The notes under the pieces are model-generated. The model had not been told where the DNA came from and did no database searches. It worked only from the letters and a program-made list of their open reading frames with translations. The translations under genes were made by a program, and so were the position numbers. 64,000 nucleotides of DNA, taken from the NCBI GenBank assembly GCA_038025085.1, contig CM076150.1:1738501-1802500 (forward strand). The letters run 5' to 3'. Source of the DNA: Tetragonia tetragonoides (lineage: Eukaryota; Streptophyta; Magnoliopsida; Caryophyllales; Aizoaceae). This document shows, piece after piece, positions 10,003 to 22,289 of the stretch (position 1 is the stretch's first letter; each line of letters starts with the position of its first letter).

Positions 10003-12168
10003 ATGTCTGAAGACGCCAAGAGAACCGCTGACCAAAAGATGGATGACCTTTTAGTCCAAATGGTCGTCATGAATGCTAGATTCACTGATATGGAAGCCCG
10101 TGTCGCCAAGTTGGATCCCCCTACTAAAGATGATGATGAGCCCAAGCCCGATGGGGAAAACGCCGAACCCTCCACTAAAGAGGTCCAAGAACTTCAAGCC
10201 AAGCTGAACAGGCTTGAATATGTCTTAGGCAAGAGTCGTGTCTTCAACGACATGATCATCAATTTTGAAGGCTATGCTCCCCACATCAAGGGAAAATTGC
10301 CCACTAAGTTCTCCATGCCTGAAGTTCCCACATTCAAAGGAACCGACGATCCACAAGATCACATTAGGGCCTTTACTACTGCATTGGGCCTTAGAGGCAT
10401 TGAACAAGGGCTGTATGTTCACCTCTTTCTCCAAACCTTGGATCCTGTTGTCAGGGCCTGGTTCTTCAAATTGCCCACCCAAAAGTTGGAAAAATGGGAA
10501 GACCTATCCACACTATTCCTCCAGAGATATGCTGACAATGTCTTGCCACCCATGACATTAAGGGAGTTGGACATCACCAAGCAAGGTGACAAGGAAGGGT
10601 TCACTAGTTTCGTGAGAAGATGGAGGACTAAGGTAGCCGAAATGATTGATCGTCCATCTGAAAGGGATCAAATCAGAATGCTAGTCCAAAATTTGGCATC
10701 TGAGTACCGTGAATACATGAAGTTTCAACCCATAACCACCTACGCTCAATTAACTGAAGTGGGTATGGCCATTGAAACTGACCGACTCCAAAGGGGGAAG
10801 AACAAGGTCACTTACAATAACAACACAAGTGGATATAAAGATAAGAAATACACTAATACCAATCATGCCTCCACAAGTAGAGGAAATGAAGTGAACGCCA
10901 TAGTTGATAGGCGTCCAAGAAGGTACACTCCCCTCGGAATGACTTATGTCAAAGCTCTAGACAAGTTGATCAAAGGAGACTATCTACATCCGATTGGGCC
11001 TACTCCCGATCCACCTGTAGTGAAAAGGTCACCATATTGGAACGAGTCCGCATTCTGCAAATACCATAGGGGGCGTGGGCACGACACTGAAAAGTGTTAC
11101 ACCCTCAAGGATAAAATCCAAGACTTGTTTGACAATGACACAATACCATTGCCTAAAGATGCACCACCACCCAGCAACAACAATAATTCCCTCGGGAATT
11201 CCTTTGCCATTGACATAGAAGAAGGGTTTGATCCATCCTATTTGATCACACCTATTGGACAGGCCATACCACCATACCCAAGCCCAAGATCCACGCTGGA
11301 TGTCTGCGGCCTTTGGGATAGCGATGAGGAAGATAATGGGTCACATACTGATCCAGAAGACGTGTTGACTTCTCAAGTCCATGACATAGCTAATGGCAAA
11401 GCCTGGTATGCTATTTCCGATGACGAGAAAGAAGAGGATGACAAAGCTCTAAACTATCTCACAAGATCAGGACGCCAATTCAGGCCCGAAAACATCTATA
11501 TGGATCCATCTCAAATCCAACCCGTAGAGCCTGTAGCTCTCCCCAATAGGGATTCGGCCCAAAGGAAAATGGTAAAAGAAGATGATGGGACCAATATCCT
11601 CAAGCAACTGCAAAGAACAAAAGCCGATATATCCATTTGGCAACTATTGGCCACTTCTATCACTCATAGAAGGGCCGTGCTAGAGGCCTTGAATGCAACT
11701 ACCATTTCTCTGAATGCTACCCCTGAAGAGGTAGTCAACCTCCTGGTCCAAGGAAAGTCATCCACGCCCATCACTTTTTCTGACAAAGACCTTCCACTTG
11801 AAGTCATTCACCACAACAAAGCACTTTATCTTACTGTAATCTGTCACCAAAGACAAGTCCCTATGACTTTAGTTGACAATGGCTCTGCTGTAAATGTATG
11901 CCCCTTGAGGACTGCTGAACACCTCAAAATAGACTGCAACAATCTCGCGCATTCCGCACAAGGGCTAAGGGCTTATGATAATTCCAAAAGGAATGTATTG
12001 GGTACTTTCTCCATGAATATCAATATTGGGCCCCTCGAGAAAATGGTCCAGTTCCATGTAATCGACATTCCGGCCACCTTCAACCTAATCTTAGGAAGGC
12101 CTTGGTTACACGGGCTAAATGCTGTAGCCTCAACCCTGCATCAAAAGGTAAAACTATCCTTGGCATGA
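10003..12168 (+). pseudogene. Tat/Ogre-type Ty3/gypsy gag and protease
   Basis: The frame is open from about 9800; the first ATG is 10003 (MSEDAKRTADQ). A coiled-coil-like acidic N-terminus is followed by a retrotransposon Gag core (PEVPTFKGTDDPQDHIRAF, LRELDITKQ, FVRRWRTKV) and a C/H-rich segment (CKYHRGRGHDTEKC). Near the end VDNGSAVNVCP (codons from 11872) is the aspartic-protease active site in the DNG form seen in Tat/Ogre elements, and LGRPWLHG closes the protease fold. The TGA at 12166-12168 interrupts a frame that continues in phase as pol, so gag-pro-pol was one polyprotein. The product would form the particle and process the polyprotein. Confidence 0.8.
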
Positions 12169-14928
12169 TCCACCGTGGAAGTCTGCACCGATACTATGGT
12201 AGCCCAGATTGAGAAAGCTCCAGTCCTAAAGATAGAGCATAATGAGAAAGACGAGGAGTTAAAGATAGCCCAGATTGAGGCATTCCAAGACTGCTTCACC
12301 ATGAGTGAAGACACACCCATACCTCCTAATGAGGGCCAATCCACTAAAGATTGGGCTAATGATATGGCACCCAACGACTTTGGGCTCTTGTTCGGCGAAG
12401 AACATCGTCAATACGACGAAACCGCTACCAAACTTCCCCTTACTGTGCTTTTTAATGAAGGTTTCGACCCGACCAAGCTGATCGCCCCAATCGGGCCCGA
12501 CCGCACCACCTGGAAGCACGAGACGAATTGGACTCCGGTCAAGGAAGCCAAGTACAAGTTCACCATCCGCAACGGTCCTACATGAGGTCCCATCTCTGAT
12601 TCTGAGTCTGATTCCGAGTCCGAGCCTGATTCTGAGTCTGTTATCTTAGAAGTGTCGTGTAGTCCACCCCAGTCTATTCCTGCTAAGGTCCTTAGCGATG
12701 ACCTCATTGATGTATTGTCCGCTTCTATTAATATTATGAACGTCAATTTTGCTTACTCGGATTGCCTCACCGCTAATAATTCAGAAAATATAACGGAATT
12801 GCCGAAAGAAGTTATTAAAGCACTAATCGAACATGAGCAAAAGACTTCAATAGTCGAAGAAACGGAGACAATAAACATTGCAACTAAAGATGAGCCTCGC
12901 CACGTGCAAATAGGCTTGTCTTTAACATCTAATGAACGCGAACAATTCGTAACACTCCTAAAGAATTATACGGATGTTTTCGCCTGGTCCTACAAGGACA
13001 TGCCAGGCATAGACCGCAAAATTGCTCAGCATACCATTCCGGTAAACCCCGACTGCAAACCAGTCAAACAAAAGCTAAGAAGAATGAAGTCAGAGTGGGC
13101 TCTTAAGATCAAGGAGGAAGTCTAAAAACATCTAGAGGCAGGCTTCATAAGAGTGGCCAATTACCCCGATTGGGTAGCCAACATTGTCCCAGTCCCAAAA
13201 AAGGACGGACGGGTCTGAATGTGTGTAGATTTTAGGGACTTAAACAAAGCAAGTCCAAAAGACGACTTTCCCCTACCTCATATAGACGTCTTGGTAGATA
13301 ACACCGTCGGACAGGCCCTTCTATCGTTTATGGACGGGTACGCAGGATATAACCAGGTCCTAATGGCCAAAGAGGACGAAGAGAAAACCACTTTCATCAC
13401 ACAGTGGGGCACTTATTGCTATACCGTAATGCCATTCGAGCTTAAGAATGCGGGAGCCACATACCAAAGAACCGCTACGACCTTACTCCACAATATGATG
13501 CATAAAGAGGCTGAAGTGTACGTAGATGATATGATCATAAAGTCCAAAGACAGAGAAGGGCATGTACCCCCACTTTAAATGTTCTTTGACAGGCTTAGGA
13601 AGTACAATATGAGGCTTAATCCCAAGAAGTGCGCATTCGGAGTTACATCCGGCAAACTTCTAGGATTTGTCATAAGCACCAGAGGAATAGAAATTGATCC
13701 ATCCAAGATCAAGGCCATAATAGACATGCCGCCTCCGAAAACGGAAAAAGAAATAAAAGGCTTTCTAGGAAGAATCCAATACATTAGCAGGTTCATCTCC
13801 AAGTTGACCATCACTTGTGAGCCCATATTCAAGAAACTAAAAAAAGAGGTAAAGACGGAATGGGACGAGCAATGGCAAAAGGCCTTTGACAAAATTAAGG
13901 CCTACTTATCTGAACCACCTGTTCTAGTACCGCCCATCCCAGGCATGCCTCTAATCCTCTACCTTACGGTCACTGAAACGTCAATGGGGGCCATGTTAGC
14001 CCAAGAAGTTGATAAGGAAGAGAAAGCTATATACTATGTGAGCAAGAAATTTCTTGAATATGAAACCCACTATTCATCCCTAGAAAAGACATGCGTAGCT
14101 TTGGTAGCAACTACCAAAAAGTTACGACATTACATGCTCCAACACACGATCCACATAAGATCAAGAGAAAATCCTTTGAAATACATATTCGAAAAGCCCA
14201 TACTAAATGGTAGAATAGCAAGGTGGACCGTTCTCCTCTCAGAGTTCGACCTTAAATTTGAACATCAAAAAGCCATAAAAGGGCATGCCATTTCAGAATA
14301 CCTGGCCGACCAAGCCATAAATGAACCAGATCACAAGGATGAATGTCACTTCCCAGACGAAGGGGTTATGACCTTAGACACCGAAACTTGGCAACTATAC
14401 TTCGACGGAGCATCCAACCAAAAGAGTTTTGGAGTAGGAATACTGATAGTATCCCCTGAAGATGCACATACACCTATTTCAGTCAAACGGGACCATGAGG
14501 CTACAAATAATGGCGCCGAATATGAAACTTGCATAATAGGACTGCAATCCGCCATAAGCCTTGGCATTAAGACACTCCGAGTCTATGGTGACTCGTCACT
14601 CATAATTAACCAAATTTCCAAAGTATGGAAGGTTAAAAGTGAATCTCTGGCATTCTACCAGGAATACTTAGACAAGATCATAGTGTATTTCAATCAAATA
14701 CACTTCACATACCTTCCACGAGAAGATAATCAATTTGCAGAAGCCTTGGCTGTGTTAGCAAGCATGATCAACATACCTGAAACCATCCGGATGATGCCCA
14801 TTTGCATACAAAGGAGATCCGAACCTTCATATTGCGACACCCTGGAAGTGTTCCACGATGAAGAAGATGAATGGTACACCGATATAAAAAATCTACTTGT
14901 TTACCAGCTCTACCCTCCTGATTCTTAG
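12169..14928 (+). pseudogene. Tat/Ogre-type reverse transcriptase with two RNase H domains (decayed)
   Basis: The same reading frame continues from gag-pro but is cut by stops at 12583, 13123, 13216, 13576 and 14926. RT motifs are clear: FRDLNKASPKDDFPLPHID, FMDGYAGYNQ and the catalytic YVDD (about 13519-13530). The first RNase H is degenerate (YLTVTETSMGAMLAQ lacks the usual aspartate). A second, archaeal-type RNase H follows from about 14395, with FDGA, NNGAEYE and YGDSSLI giving the catalytic acids and AEALAVLAS at its end. This dual arrangement is a hallmark of the Tat/Athila branch. Several stops fit C-to-T decay, e.g. the TGA in KKDGRV-stop-MCVDF. Confidence 0.85.
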
Positions 14929-14929
14929 C

Positions 14930-16117
14930 CGAAGAGCCCAGAAAGCACTCAGAAGGCTCGCGGCCCAATTCTTAGAAGTACAGGGTGAAATATAAAAGAA
15001 AAGCCCAAATGGAGTCAACCTCCGCTGGCTAGGTACCGAAACGGCCCATAAGGTCTTAAGAGAGGTACATGCAAGAGTATGTGGACCGCACATGAACGGT
15101 ATGATGCTATCTAGAAAGATAATAAGGCTTGGGTATTATTGGACAACGATGGAGAAGGACTGTTGTGAGTTTGTCAAAAGATGCGTACAATGCCAGACCC
15201 ATGCAAATCTAGAACATCTACCACCAAGCCCATTATATACCTTCACCTCACCTTGGCCTTTCTCAACTTAGGGAATCGACATCATCGGTAAAATAACCCC
15301 AACAGGAAAAGGGGGCCACGAATATATCCTGGTCGCAATCGACTACTTTACCAAATGGGTTGAGGCGCAATCATATGCGAAGCTCAAAGCAAAGCATGTG
15401 GTTAAGTTCATTAAGAATAACATAATAGCTAGATATGGAGTTCCCCAAGAGATCATCAGTGATAATGGGTCACACTTCATGAAAGAAGTGATTGAGCTTT
15501 TAACCCAGTTTAAGATCCAGCATCGAAAGTCATCTTTCTACAGACCGCAAACAAACGGTGCAGTAGAGGCAGCTAACTAGAACATCAAGAAGATCATTGA
15601 AAGAATGTCGGAAAATTATCATGACTGGCCAAACAAGCTGCCATTCGCACTTTAGGGTTATAGGACATCAGTTCGCGCATCAACAGGAGCAACGACATAC
15701 TCCCTGGTTTATGGAATGGAAGTCGTATTGCAAATCGAACTAGAGTTCCCATCTCCAAGGATCGTTTTAGAAAGTCAAATCCCAGAGGTAGATTGGGTCC
15801 AAGCCCGCTATGACCAATTAGTCCTGCTAGATGAGAAAAGGTTACAAGCTTTGCACAATGTAAGAGTCTATCAAAAAAGACTAACTAGGCACTTTAACCA
15901 AAAGCTCAAAATGAGGGACCTTAAGGTTGGAGACTTAGTACTTAAAGAAGTAAGGGTCAATGTCACTGACCCAAGAGGCAAGTTTCGACCCAACTGGTCA
16001 GGCCCGTTTATCATCACAAAGATCTTAACAGGTGGCGCTGCAAGATTGGCAGATTTAGACGGAATCGAATTTAGTCAATGGATAAACATGGATCAATTAA
16101 AGAGGTTCTATGCTTAG
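14930..16117 (+). pseudogene. Tat/Ogre-type integrase (decayed)
   Basis: The frame shifts by one base relative to RT/RNase H near 14928. The integrase zinc finger is visible (EVHARVCGPH then CVQC), followed by the catalytic core: GIDIIG for the first Asp, SDNGSHF for the second, and PQTNGAVEAAN for the Glu region. The C-terminal part (LKVGDLVLKEV, GKFRPNWSGPF) is the usual post-core segment. Stops lie near 14993, 15268, 15578 and 15653. The real end is TAG at 16115-16117. No chromodomain is seen, which fits Tat. Confidence 0.8.
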
Positions 16118-16167
16118 GCAAGACATCCAATATAACACTTTCGAGAGGCCCACACAAGGCTAACTAA

Positions 16168-16172
16168 TCCCG

Positions 16173-16209
<37 letters not shown>

Positions 16210-16215
16210 GGGATT
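16168..16215 (+). repeat. A36 tract enclosed by a 7-bp inverted repeat
   Basis: AATCCCG (16166-16172), then 36 A residues (16173-16208), then CGGGATT (16209-16215). The arms are perfectly complementary. It lies 50 bp after the pol stop codon. Confidence 0.8.
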
Positions 16216-16229
16216 GAATGTTAAAAAAA

Positions 16230-16290
16230 AACGGATAAGAACTACGAGTGGCCTGATTCCCCTAACAGGATACGTAGGACAACCCAATTG
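16230..16290 (+). other. Tat-family conserved box downstream of pol
   Basis: The phrases AAGAACTACGAGTGGCC and AGGATACGTAGGACA resemble a conserved untranslated box I associate with Tat/Ogre elements. This is from memory of the family and was not checked by alignment. Confidence 0.35.
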
Positions 16291-16561
16291 CAATTGGGCC
16301 CGGCCCCTTCAGCAAATTCGCATTCAAAAGTTGTTAAAATTTGTGCACATAATAAACACAAGGTTGCAATATTAAAAAAAAGGCATGTCTCCATAAATAA
16401 TAATAAAGTCCATTACAAGACTTGGCAGCAATTCCTAAATAATAAAAACAAATTAACTGAATCTAAAAAAAAAGAAGGGGCACATCACTCTTATTGAATT
16501 TAAAGCAATTAAAAGGCAATCCTAAGCTAGACATGTTCCAAAAAGAGTATTTCCTAATAGA

Positions 16562-18115
16562 CTACTCCGTAGCCTCGGTAGTAGGGACAACATCCTCAAT
16601 GGGTTCATCAACCTTTGGGCCTTCCACTTCGCGTTCCTTGGGAGCCCATCTCTCTCGGACCACGGGCTCTTCTTCTTTTTCAACCTCCATTAGAGGATCA
16701 CTTGTAGAGGCCTCATGATCATTGGCCCGAATTTGGGGCTTCTCCTCCGGCTTGGTAGTGATCTTGGCTAAAGCTTTCTTGGCCTTTGGGTTAAGAACAC
16801 TTTTCACATGCTTGACTCCCTTTTGTTTACCCTTCCTTTTAGGATCATTGGGGTTAGAAAGCCTTATGCTAGCCTTGACCGATTGGGCCTTAAGATCATC
16901 TTGTGCGGATTTTCTGCATGCACGACGACCTTCCACAGTCTTACAATCTATCCAAGCTTCGTAAGCTGAAGATATGGCCGTTGGGGCCTTGATATGAGGA
17001 ATAGTCCACTTAGGGCGACGATCCCATGCACACTCCCATGATCTTACCATACTAATAGTCAAAACCCGGGTTGCAAGTCCAACACTATCCTTCTGTGGGA
17101 TAATCTGGCATTTCCCATATTGCCGCATGATACGGCTAGGAAAAATGTAAGTCAAATTTTGAAGACCAAGGATTTGATAATATCCCGCCTCCTTGCTACA
17201 TCCAATCGCAGATTTTAAGTCCCACCACTTGACAATCCATCTTAGCAAAGGGCAAGCTTTAAGATATCCACGCCATTCATCAATGGTGGATTCATAATAA
17301 AGCCTTCGGCGGGCAGGAAACTGCTTTGGTTGGTATTTGAGCGCATTAGCCGGCCTCTCAATGAAGCACATATGCTCCAAAAGCCAAATCTACAAACACA
17401 AACAAACACAAATAATAATAAAGTTACGTATCCATTAAAGATTCAAACTTTACAAAAAAAAATCCAAAGTACTTATTCAAGCACTCACTTGAAGGAGAAC
17501 AGGACTTCCCGTCCATCCACCATGCGATGATTCTTGTTTCTTGCGGTCCAAGCACATTAGGGTTTCACCAAGAACAAGAGACATAGGGGTAAAATCGTTT
17601 TGAATTTGTTCAACAATTCTAAGCATACAAGTTTTACCATTATTACCTCCACCAACAAAGAGGTACCTATGTAAGAGACATAAGATAAAAGCACGCCTAT
17701 AATATGTTTCATTATGATCATCCCTTACCTTGGGGAAAAAGATGTCAATCACACCATTAAGGTCTAGCTCACTAGTTCTAGCCACAGAAGAGGCTTGTGT
17801 TGGGGATAAACCAAGATACCTTTTATAATAGCCTTCAAGATTGGCACCGAGCCATGGAGTTGCAGGAGCTTGATCATGAGGGAACCCAATTATGGCAGCA
17901 AATTATCCAGGAAGAGGACACAGTTCGTTATACCCGAATCTAAAAACATGAAGCTTGTCATCCCAAAATTCAACCGCAGCCTCAAGAAGGTTCCACACAA
18001 CCTGGACTTGCTTCAGATGGAAGAAAGCATTCAAGTGAAAGGGCACAAGTCTCATCCTCTCTTCATGGGTCATAGATTTCAATCACTTATCGAACTTAAC
18101 CTCAAAAGTTGCCAT
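16562..18115 (-). pseudogene. Gene A1: antisense PMD/DUF7745-like protein in the Tat element
   Basis: Two exons on the minus strand: 18115-17489 and 17389-16562, with donor CAA|GTGAGT and acceptor TTTGTAG|ATT, phase 0. The product would be 484 aa. Exon 1 holds VVWNLLEAAVEFWDDKLHVF, ELCPLPG and RRAFILCLLHRYLFVGG; exon 2 has IFPSRIMRQYG, a WW pair near LLRWIVKWW, and a Lys-rich then acidic C-terminus. This resembles the plant-mobile-domain/DUF7745 proteins found in plant genomes and retrotransposons. Two in-frame stops (TGA 18083-18085, TAA 17903-17905) break it; the splice sites are intact. It is antisense to gag-pol and sits between pol and the 3' LTR. Function is unknown. Confidence 0.7.
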
Positions 18116-18213
18116 GGCTGAATTCTAAATTAATTGGAGGTTTCTCTCTCTAAAAAGCTCTCTATTTCTATGGCATTATAAAGGTGATGTCCCAAAATCG
18201 GACTAACCCAAGG

Positions 18214-18221
18214 CTTATATG
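18214..18221 (-). promoter_or_regulatory. TATA box of antisense gene A1
   Basis: CATATAAG on the minus strand, about 100 nt upstream of the A1 ATG (18115). About 99 bp further upstream lies GGGCCCTGGCTGCC, which also occurs upstream of the LTR TATA box. Confidence 0.5.
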
Positions 18222-18269
18222 GGGCTCGCACGAAAAAAGACGAAATTAAGGCAACCCGTCGAAAAATAA

Positions 18270-18490
18270 GCTTCAGCGGCCCATAGGGCAGCCGCCAAAG
18301 GCTTGGCGGCCACGATATGGCAGCCAGGGCCCAGCGGCCCAACCGCCGAGCTTCAGCGGCCAGCCGCCTAGTCTCGGCGGCTCAGCCGCTGAGTCTGGCG
18401 GCCCCACTTTTGACCCCCGCTCTTTCGCGTCAGCCGCTGAGCATTCCTTTGGTCGCCGAGCCGCTTTTTCGAGACAACACTCTTCTACCC
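18270..18490 (-). promoter_or_regulatory. GC-rich palindrome-dense block upstream of A1
   Basis: Dense GCGGCTGAGCCGC-like palindromes in otherwise AT-rich DNA. GGGCCCTGGCTGCC (minus strand, plus coordinates 18319-18332) is identical to LTR positions 23206-23219, and the next 20 bp are similar (CGTGGCCGCCAAGCC versus GTGTGGCCGTCGAGCC). Read as a promoter module related to the LTR promoter. Confidence 0.5.
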
Positions 18491-18499
18491 GGTTTTGGA

Positions 18500-18875
18500 C
18501 ACTTTCCTTAACCGTTCCGGACTCCAATTTGGCTTAGTTTCCTATCTCTTCTATTATTACTATTTTTCTTTAATTTTCTTAATTATTTATGGGAACTCCA
18601 CAATTTCTTTTTTGGATGATTATCATCTTTTATTTTATTATACTTATTAATTTTATTTCATCTTTTGCACCCCTTTCTTTTTTCATTTTTTTTTAGGGGG
18701 GATAGGGTATACCCAATTTTAACTTTTTGGCTGTACCATTTTTTGCTACGTGGCTATTACTTGCGCTTTTTGCTTGACTACTTGTGCATTTGCATTAGCC
18801 TAATTATATGCAAGGACCAATAAAACAGAAATATGTTACAAAAGCAAAGTCCGAATGTTTGTTCAACACAAATGT
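18500..18875. other. Spacer between antisense genes B1 and A1
   Basis: AT-rich, T-rich sequence without coding signal; it would contain the 3' end of B1. Nothing else is recognised. Confidence 0.5.
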
Positions 18876-21649
18876 TCAAGAATGTATTTCATACAAATGC
18901 ATTATCAAAAAATCATCACCCGCATCAGCATCAGTGCGGAGCACCTCAAAATGATCCTCCAACCTCCGTGGCTCATCACCAAAGATCGACGCCGCCAGCT
19001 GGCCCGGGTCAAAGGAAGAATGATGGGCAGGCTCCCGATATGAGCACCCCTCTCCAGCATAACTCGAATCATACCCCCAAGAAGAACGAGGAGGCATCGT
19101 AGGCATCATAGGAGCAGGGACAGGAGGCTGGTAGTAAAGACCACCATAAGGAGCATACCCCGCATACCCGGGATAAGAAGGATACATCGGCATATGCATA
19201 GGAGTTGGATCCGCAAACTGAGTCATCCTACTCCCACCAGGACGGTCCGTCCGATGTACGGGTTCCCTCTCTCTCCTAGGACTCTCCCTCCGAGGGCTCC
19301 TCTCGATCACGAGAAGAACTACGCTCAGTCGAGCTCACAACCTCATCATCCGACATAACCACCTGTCGTGACCGACGAGGAAGGGGTCGACGGTACACAA
19401 CCTGCAACCCACCAAACATATAAGATACATTTCTCAAAGCATACAACTTTGAAAATGCAAATCAAGTTTACCTTATCCAAGTCAGCTCTGGAGCAAGTAC
19501 CCTTCGAGAGAGCTCGAGAAATCCAGAACTTCATGGCATGCATCATCTTAAAGACCTTCACGGTCTGCTCACGGTCAAGCTGCACAAAAAAAAAGTCAAT
19601 ACAAGCATGAAAGCGGTAAAAATCACATGCAACAGGTAAAATAACGAATTTACCCCTGGATGCCCAACTGGAAGAGGAAGGCCCTGGATGTCCTCATCAA
19701 GGTCCTCCGTCATCGGAACCTCCCCCCAACACTCCTTCCCGCCATAATCCCGACCTCAGACCCGCATATCCGGGACATCCACATCGATGGCGTCGACCCG
19801 AGGCTCCTATGAAGCAAAGAAGGTTAGCACTCAACAAAACAAGAAAGGCATAGAATAACAAATATAAAATTCTTACCTTCAAACCCACAAATGAAGGCAT
19901 GAGGCGATCACGACGGAATTGCTCGTAGTGCCCCGCAAGGTCCTCCGCAGGCTCCCTCAACTACCGCATAGCATCCGAGCCCACCATGGCCTCCGCAACC
20001 TGCTCACGAGACAAGCACCTCACCAAGAACATGGTCGAGGGAGGATCCAAGGGAATCCTCGGGCCCGCCACGTCAGGATAAACCTGACGGAAGATCCGCT
20101 CTCCCAAATACCACTCAAAAGAGAACGGACCCACAATCAGGATCCTCCGGCGGTCTATCGCCCTAGAGGAAAGGATAGCATCCGAGGCCAACCCATGGTA
20201 CTTCGCCCATGGGAAGTAGTCAATCTACACAAACATGTAATATAAGATATTTCCACACCAAGAAGTACAATCCATGCAACAAAAAAATCAAAATTGCGTT
20301 ACCTTGTGCCAGTCTAGGCGCAGGAGGGCCTCCCTATACTGCTGAAGAGTCTGGAAGGGCGCAGGACCCCTATGACGCCACGCCCTGCAAACCGAAAAAT
20401 CCAACTCCCAGCCCGTAGGCGCCATGTCTGGGAAATGCTCAAAGAACCAAGGTTACGTCGAAACATGAAGCTAAGCACCATACACTTGAAATCATGCAAA
20501 TCATCAAATGAATACAAAAGCAAAACGCACCTGCAAGGCCTTCCAAAAACCGCACAAGCTCACGGGAGGAAGAGTTGTCTGCTTGTATCCCTCATCACTC
20601 ACGCGGCAAGCAAACCGCATGCACCTCAAGAGGTTGGCGTAGCCCGGCAACCCCCAGTTGTACTCTCTCACCCTCTCCCAATCCAACAAGCTAGGGAGGT
20701 AAATAGCATGGATACGCTCTCCCTTGTCACCAAAGATGGTGGTGGCAAGGAGATAGGCGATAAACTTCCTCGCCTTCTGTTCCACCGAGGTAGTCCTCTT
20801 GTACCTCACATCAGTCAAAGCGGCATAGAGCTCGTTGTAGGGACGATAATGGTGACCCCAGGTATTCCCTCAAGGGCCGAACAACTCCACCATCTCAGTC
20901 TTACGTTTCCAGATGGAAACGTCATACACAATGGGCGTACCCACGCAAGGCACTCCGGTCAATATAGAAAACTCCGATGGAGTGATCATCATCTCCCCAT
21001 TAGGAAAGTGGAACGTGTTGGTAGTATCCCAAAAACGCTCCAAAGACAAGCGGACAATGTATCTCTTGACTCGCTCAACCGAGTCCGCCGCTTTCAAAAG
21101 GGGCCCAAACCCCGCACCCAAAACCGCACTCTGCACCTCTTTGGGCAAAGTCTTAAAGACCTTCACCGAATAACCATAGTTACCATGGGGCTTCAAATTC
21201 CCATCGGGTTCCTATGATCAATTCGCAACCTCTTAGGTTCACATTTCAATCAAATGTTCAATCCTAAGCATGTTTCTAAGTTCGTTCAAGCCGCGCAAGA
21301 TCACATGCGCTACAAACTTGACAATTGCATACAATTTCTACTCAAGGCAAAGCATATAAACTAAACTTCAACGCATACAACTATGAATTCAAAGTTTGAG
21401 GCTTACCACAAACTTAGAAGCATGGGAACTCAAGTGAGTCTCTGGTCGAAAGAGCAACTCCGACCGATCCCAAACGATGTCGGGCATCCTATCCGACCGT
21501 GTGTACCTATCTTGAGGAAAAGCCCCATTGGGCTTCCTCTTGGAAGGCTTGACATGGGAAGGAAAAGCTTTGGTGAAGATATCAATTTCTTCAACCTCTT
21601 CCCGAACCTCGGCCCTGCTACTTCTCTTCTTCACCAATTTGGGAGCCAT
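18876..21649 (-). pseudogene. Gene B1: seven-exon antisense plant mobile domain (PMD) protein
   Basis: Exons (minus): 21649-21407, 21211-20531, 20452-20303, 20224-19877, 19806-19654, 19579-19472, 19401-18876. Exons 1-6 have lengths divisible by three, so all introns are phase 0. Starts MAPKLVKKRS. Exon 2 carries the PMD signature TPSEFSILTGVPCVGTPIVYD; exon 4 has GPFSFEWYLGERIFRQV; exon 7 is Arg/Ser-rich, then Pro/Tyr/Gly-rich. The family (aminotransferase-like PMD, as in MAIN/MAIL1) is found in host genes and transposons. Breaks: TGA at 20870-20872, TAG at 19961-19963, a TGA in exon 5, a frameshift in exon 7, and AA instead of AG at the exon 3 acceptor. It is antisense to gag-pol. Confidence 0.75.
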
Positions 21650-21955
21650 GAAGAAATATGAGCAAAGCAAGCAAGACAAACAAGCAAAGATGGAGAATTG
21701 GGATTTTCTCTCTCCAAGGGTTTCAAAAATCCACTCTCAAATTCACCCCAAATTTGTGAGAAATCACAAATAAACTTCAAATTATGCAAAGATTATGCAA
21801 AATCAAGCAAATGCAAGCAAAAAGAAGCAAATTTGAGCAAATTTGAGCAAGAAATGAGGTTTGGGCAACAATGGAGGTAGAGAGAGAGAGTCTCGAATTT
21901 TTGGGGAGAAATGACCCAAAATTCGGCTCCCTCACAAAAATACCCATTTTTTCGC
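21650..21955 (-). promoter_or_regulatory. Leader region of gene B1
   Basis: Between the B1 ATG and a GC-rich block there is a GA/CT-rich leader-like stretch (about 21880-21896) and a weak TATTTTTG on the minus strand near 21935-21942. No strong TATA box is seen. Confidence 0.3.
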
Positions 21956-21959
21956 CTCT

Positions 21960-22165
21960 GAACCGGCCCGGCGGCCAGGTTCAGGGCCGCCCAGGCTCAG
22001 CGGCCCAGCCGCTGGCCCTAGCGGTCAGTCGCTCAGCCTCCGCGGCTGAGCCGCCCGGCGTGGCGGCCCCTCTCATGGCCTTCACACGACAACTTTAGCC
22101 GCCGAGCGAGCCCGTAAAAGCCGCCCAGTGTTCGACGGCCCTGCGCATGGCCGCCGAACCAGATT
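21960..22165 (-). promoter_or_regulatory. GC-rich palindrome-dense block upstream of B1
   Basis: GCGGCTCAGCCGC, CAGCGGCTGGGCCGCTG and similar palindromes cluster here. The vocabulary matches the blocks at 18270-18490 and 23105-23260, so all three transcription units of the Tat element carry one. Confidence 0.5.
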
Positions 22166-22289
22166 TTTCGTTTGTACTCTTGGGGCGGGCCCACGAGTTC
22201 AAAATTCCGCGCGAGATTGCATTTCTCGACCGTTGGAAGCCCGGGAGATTTGAATATATCGCCCAAAATGACTCTTTTCCCTCCACAGC

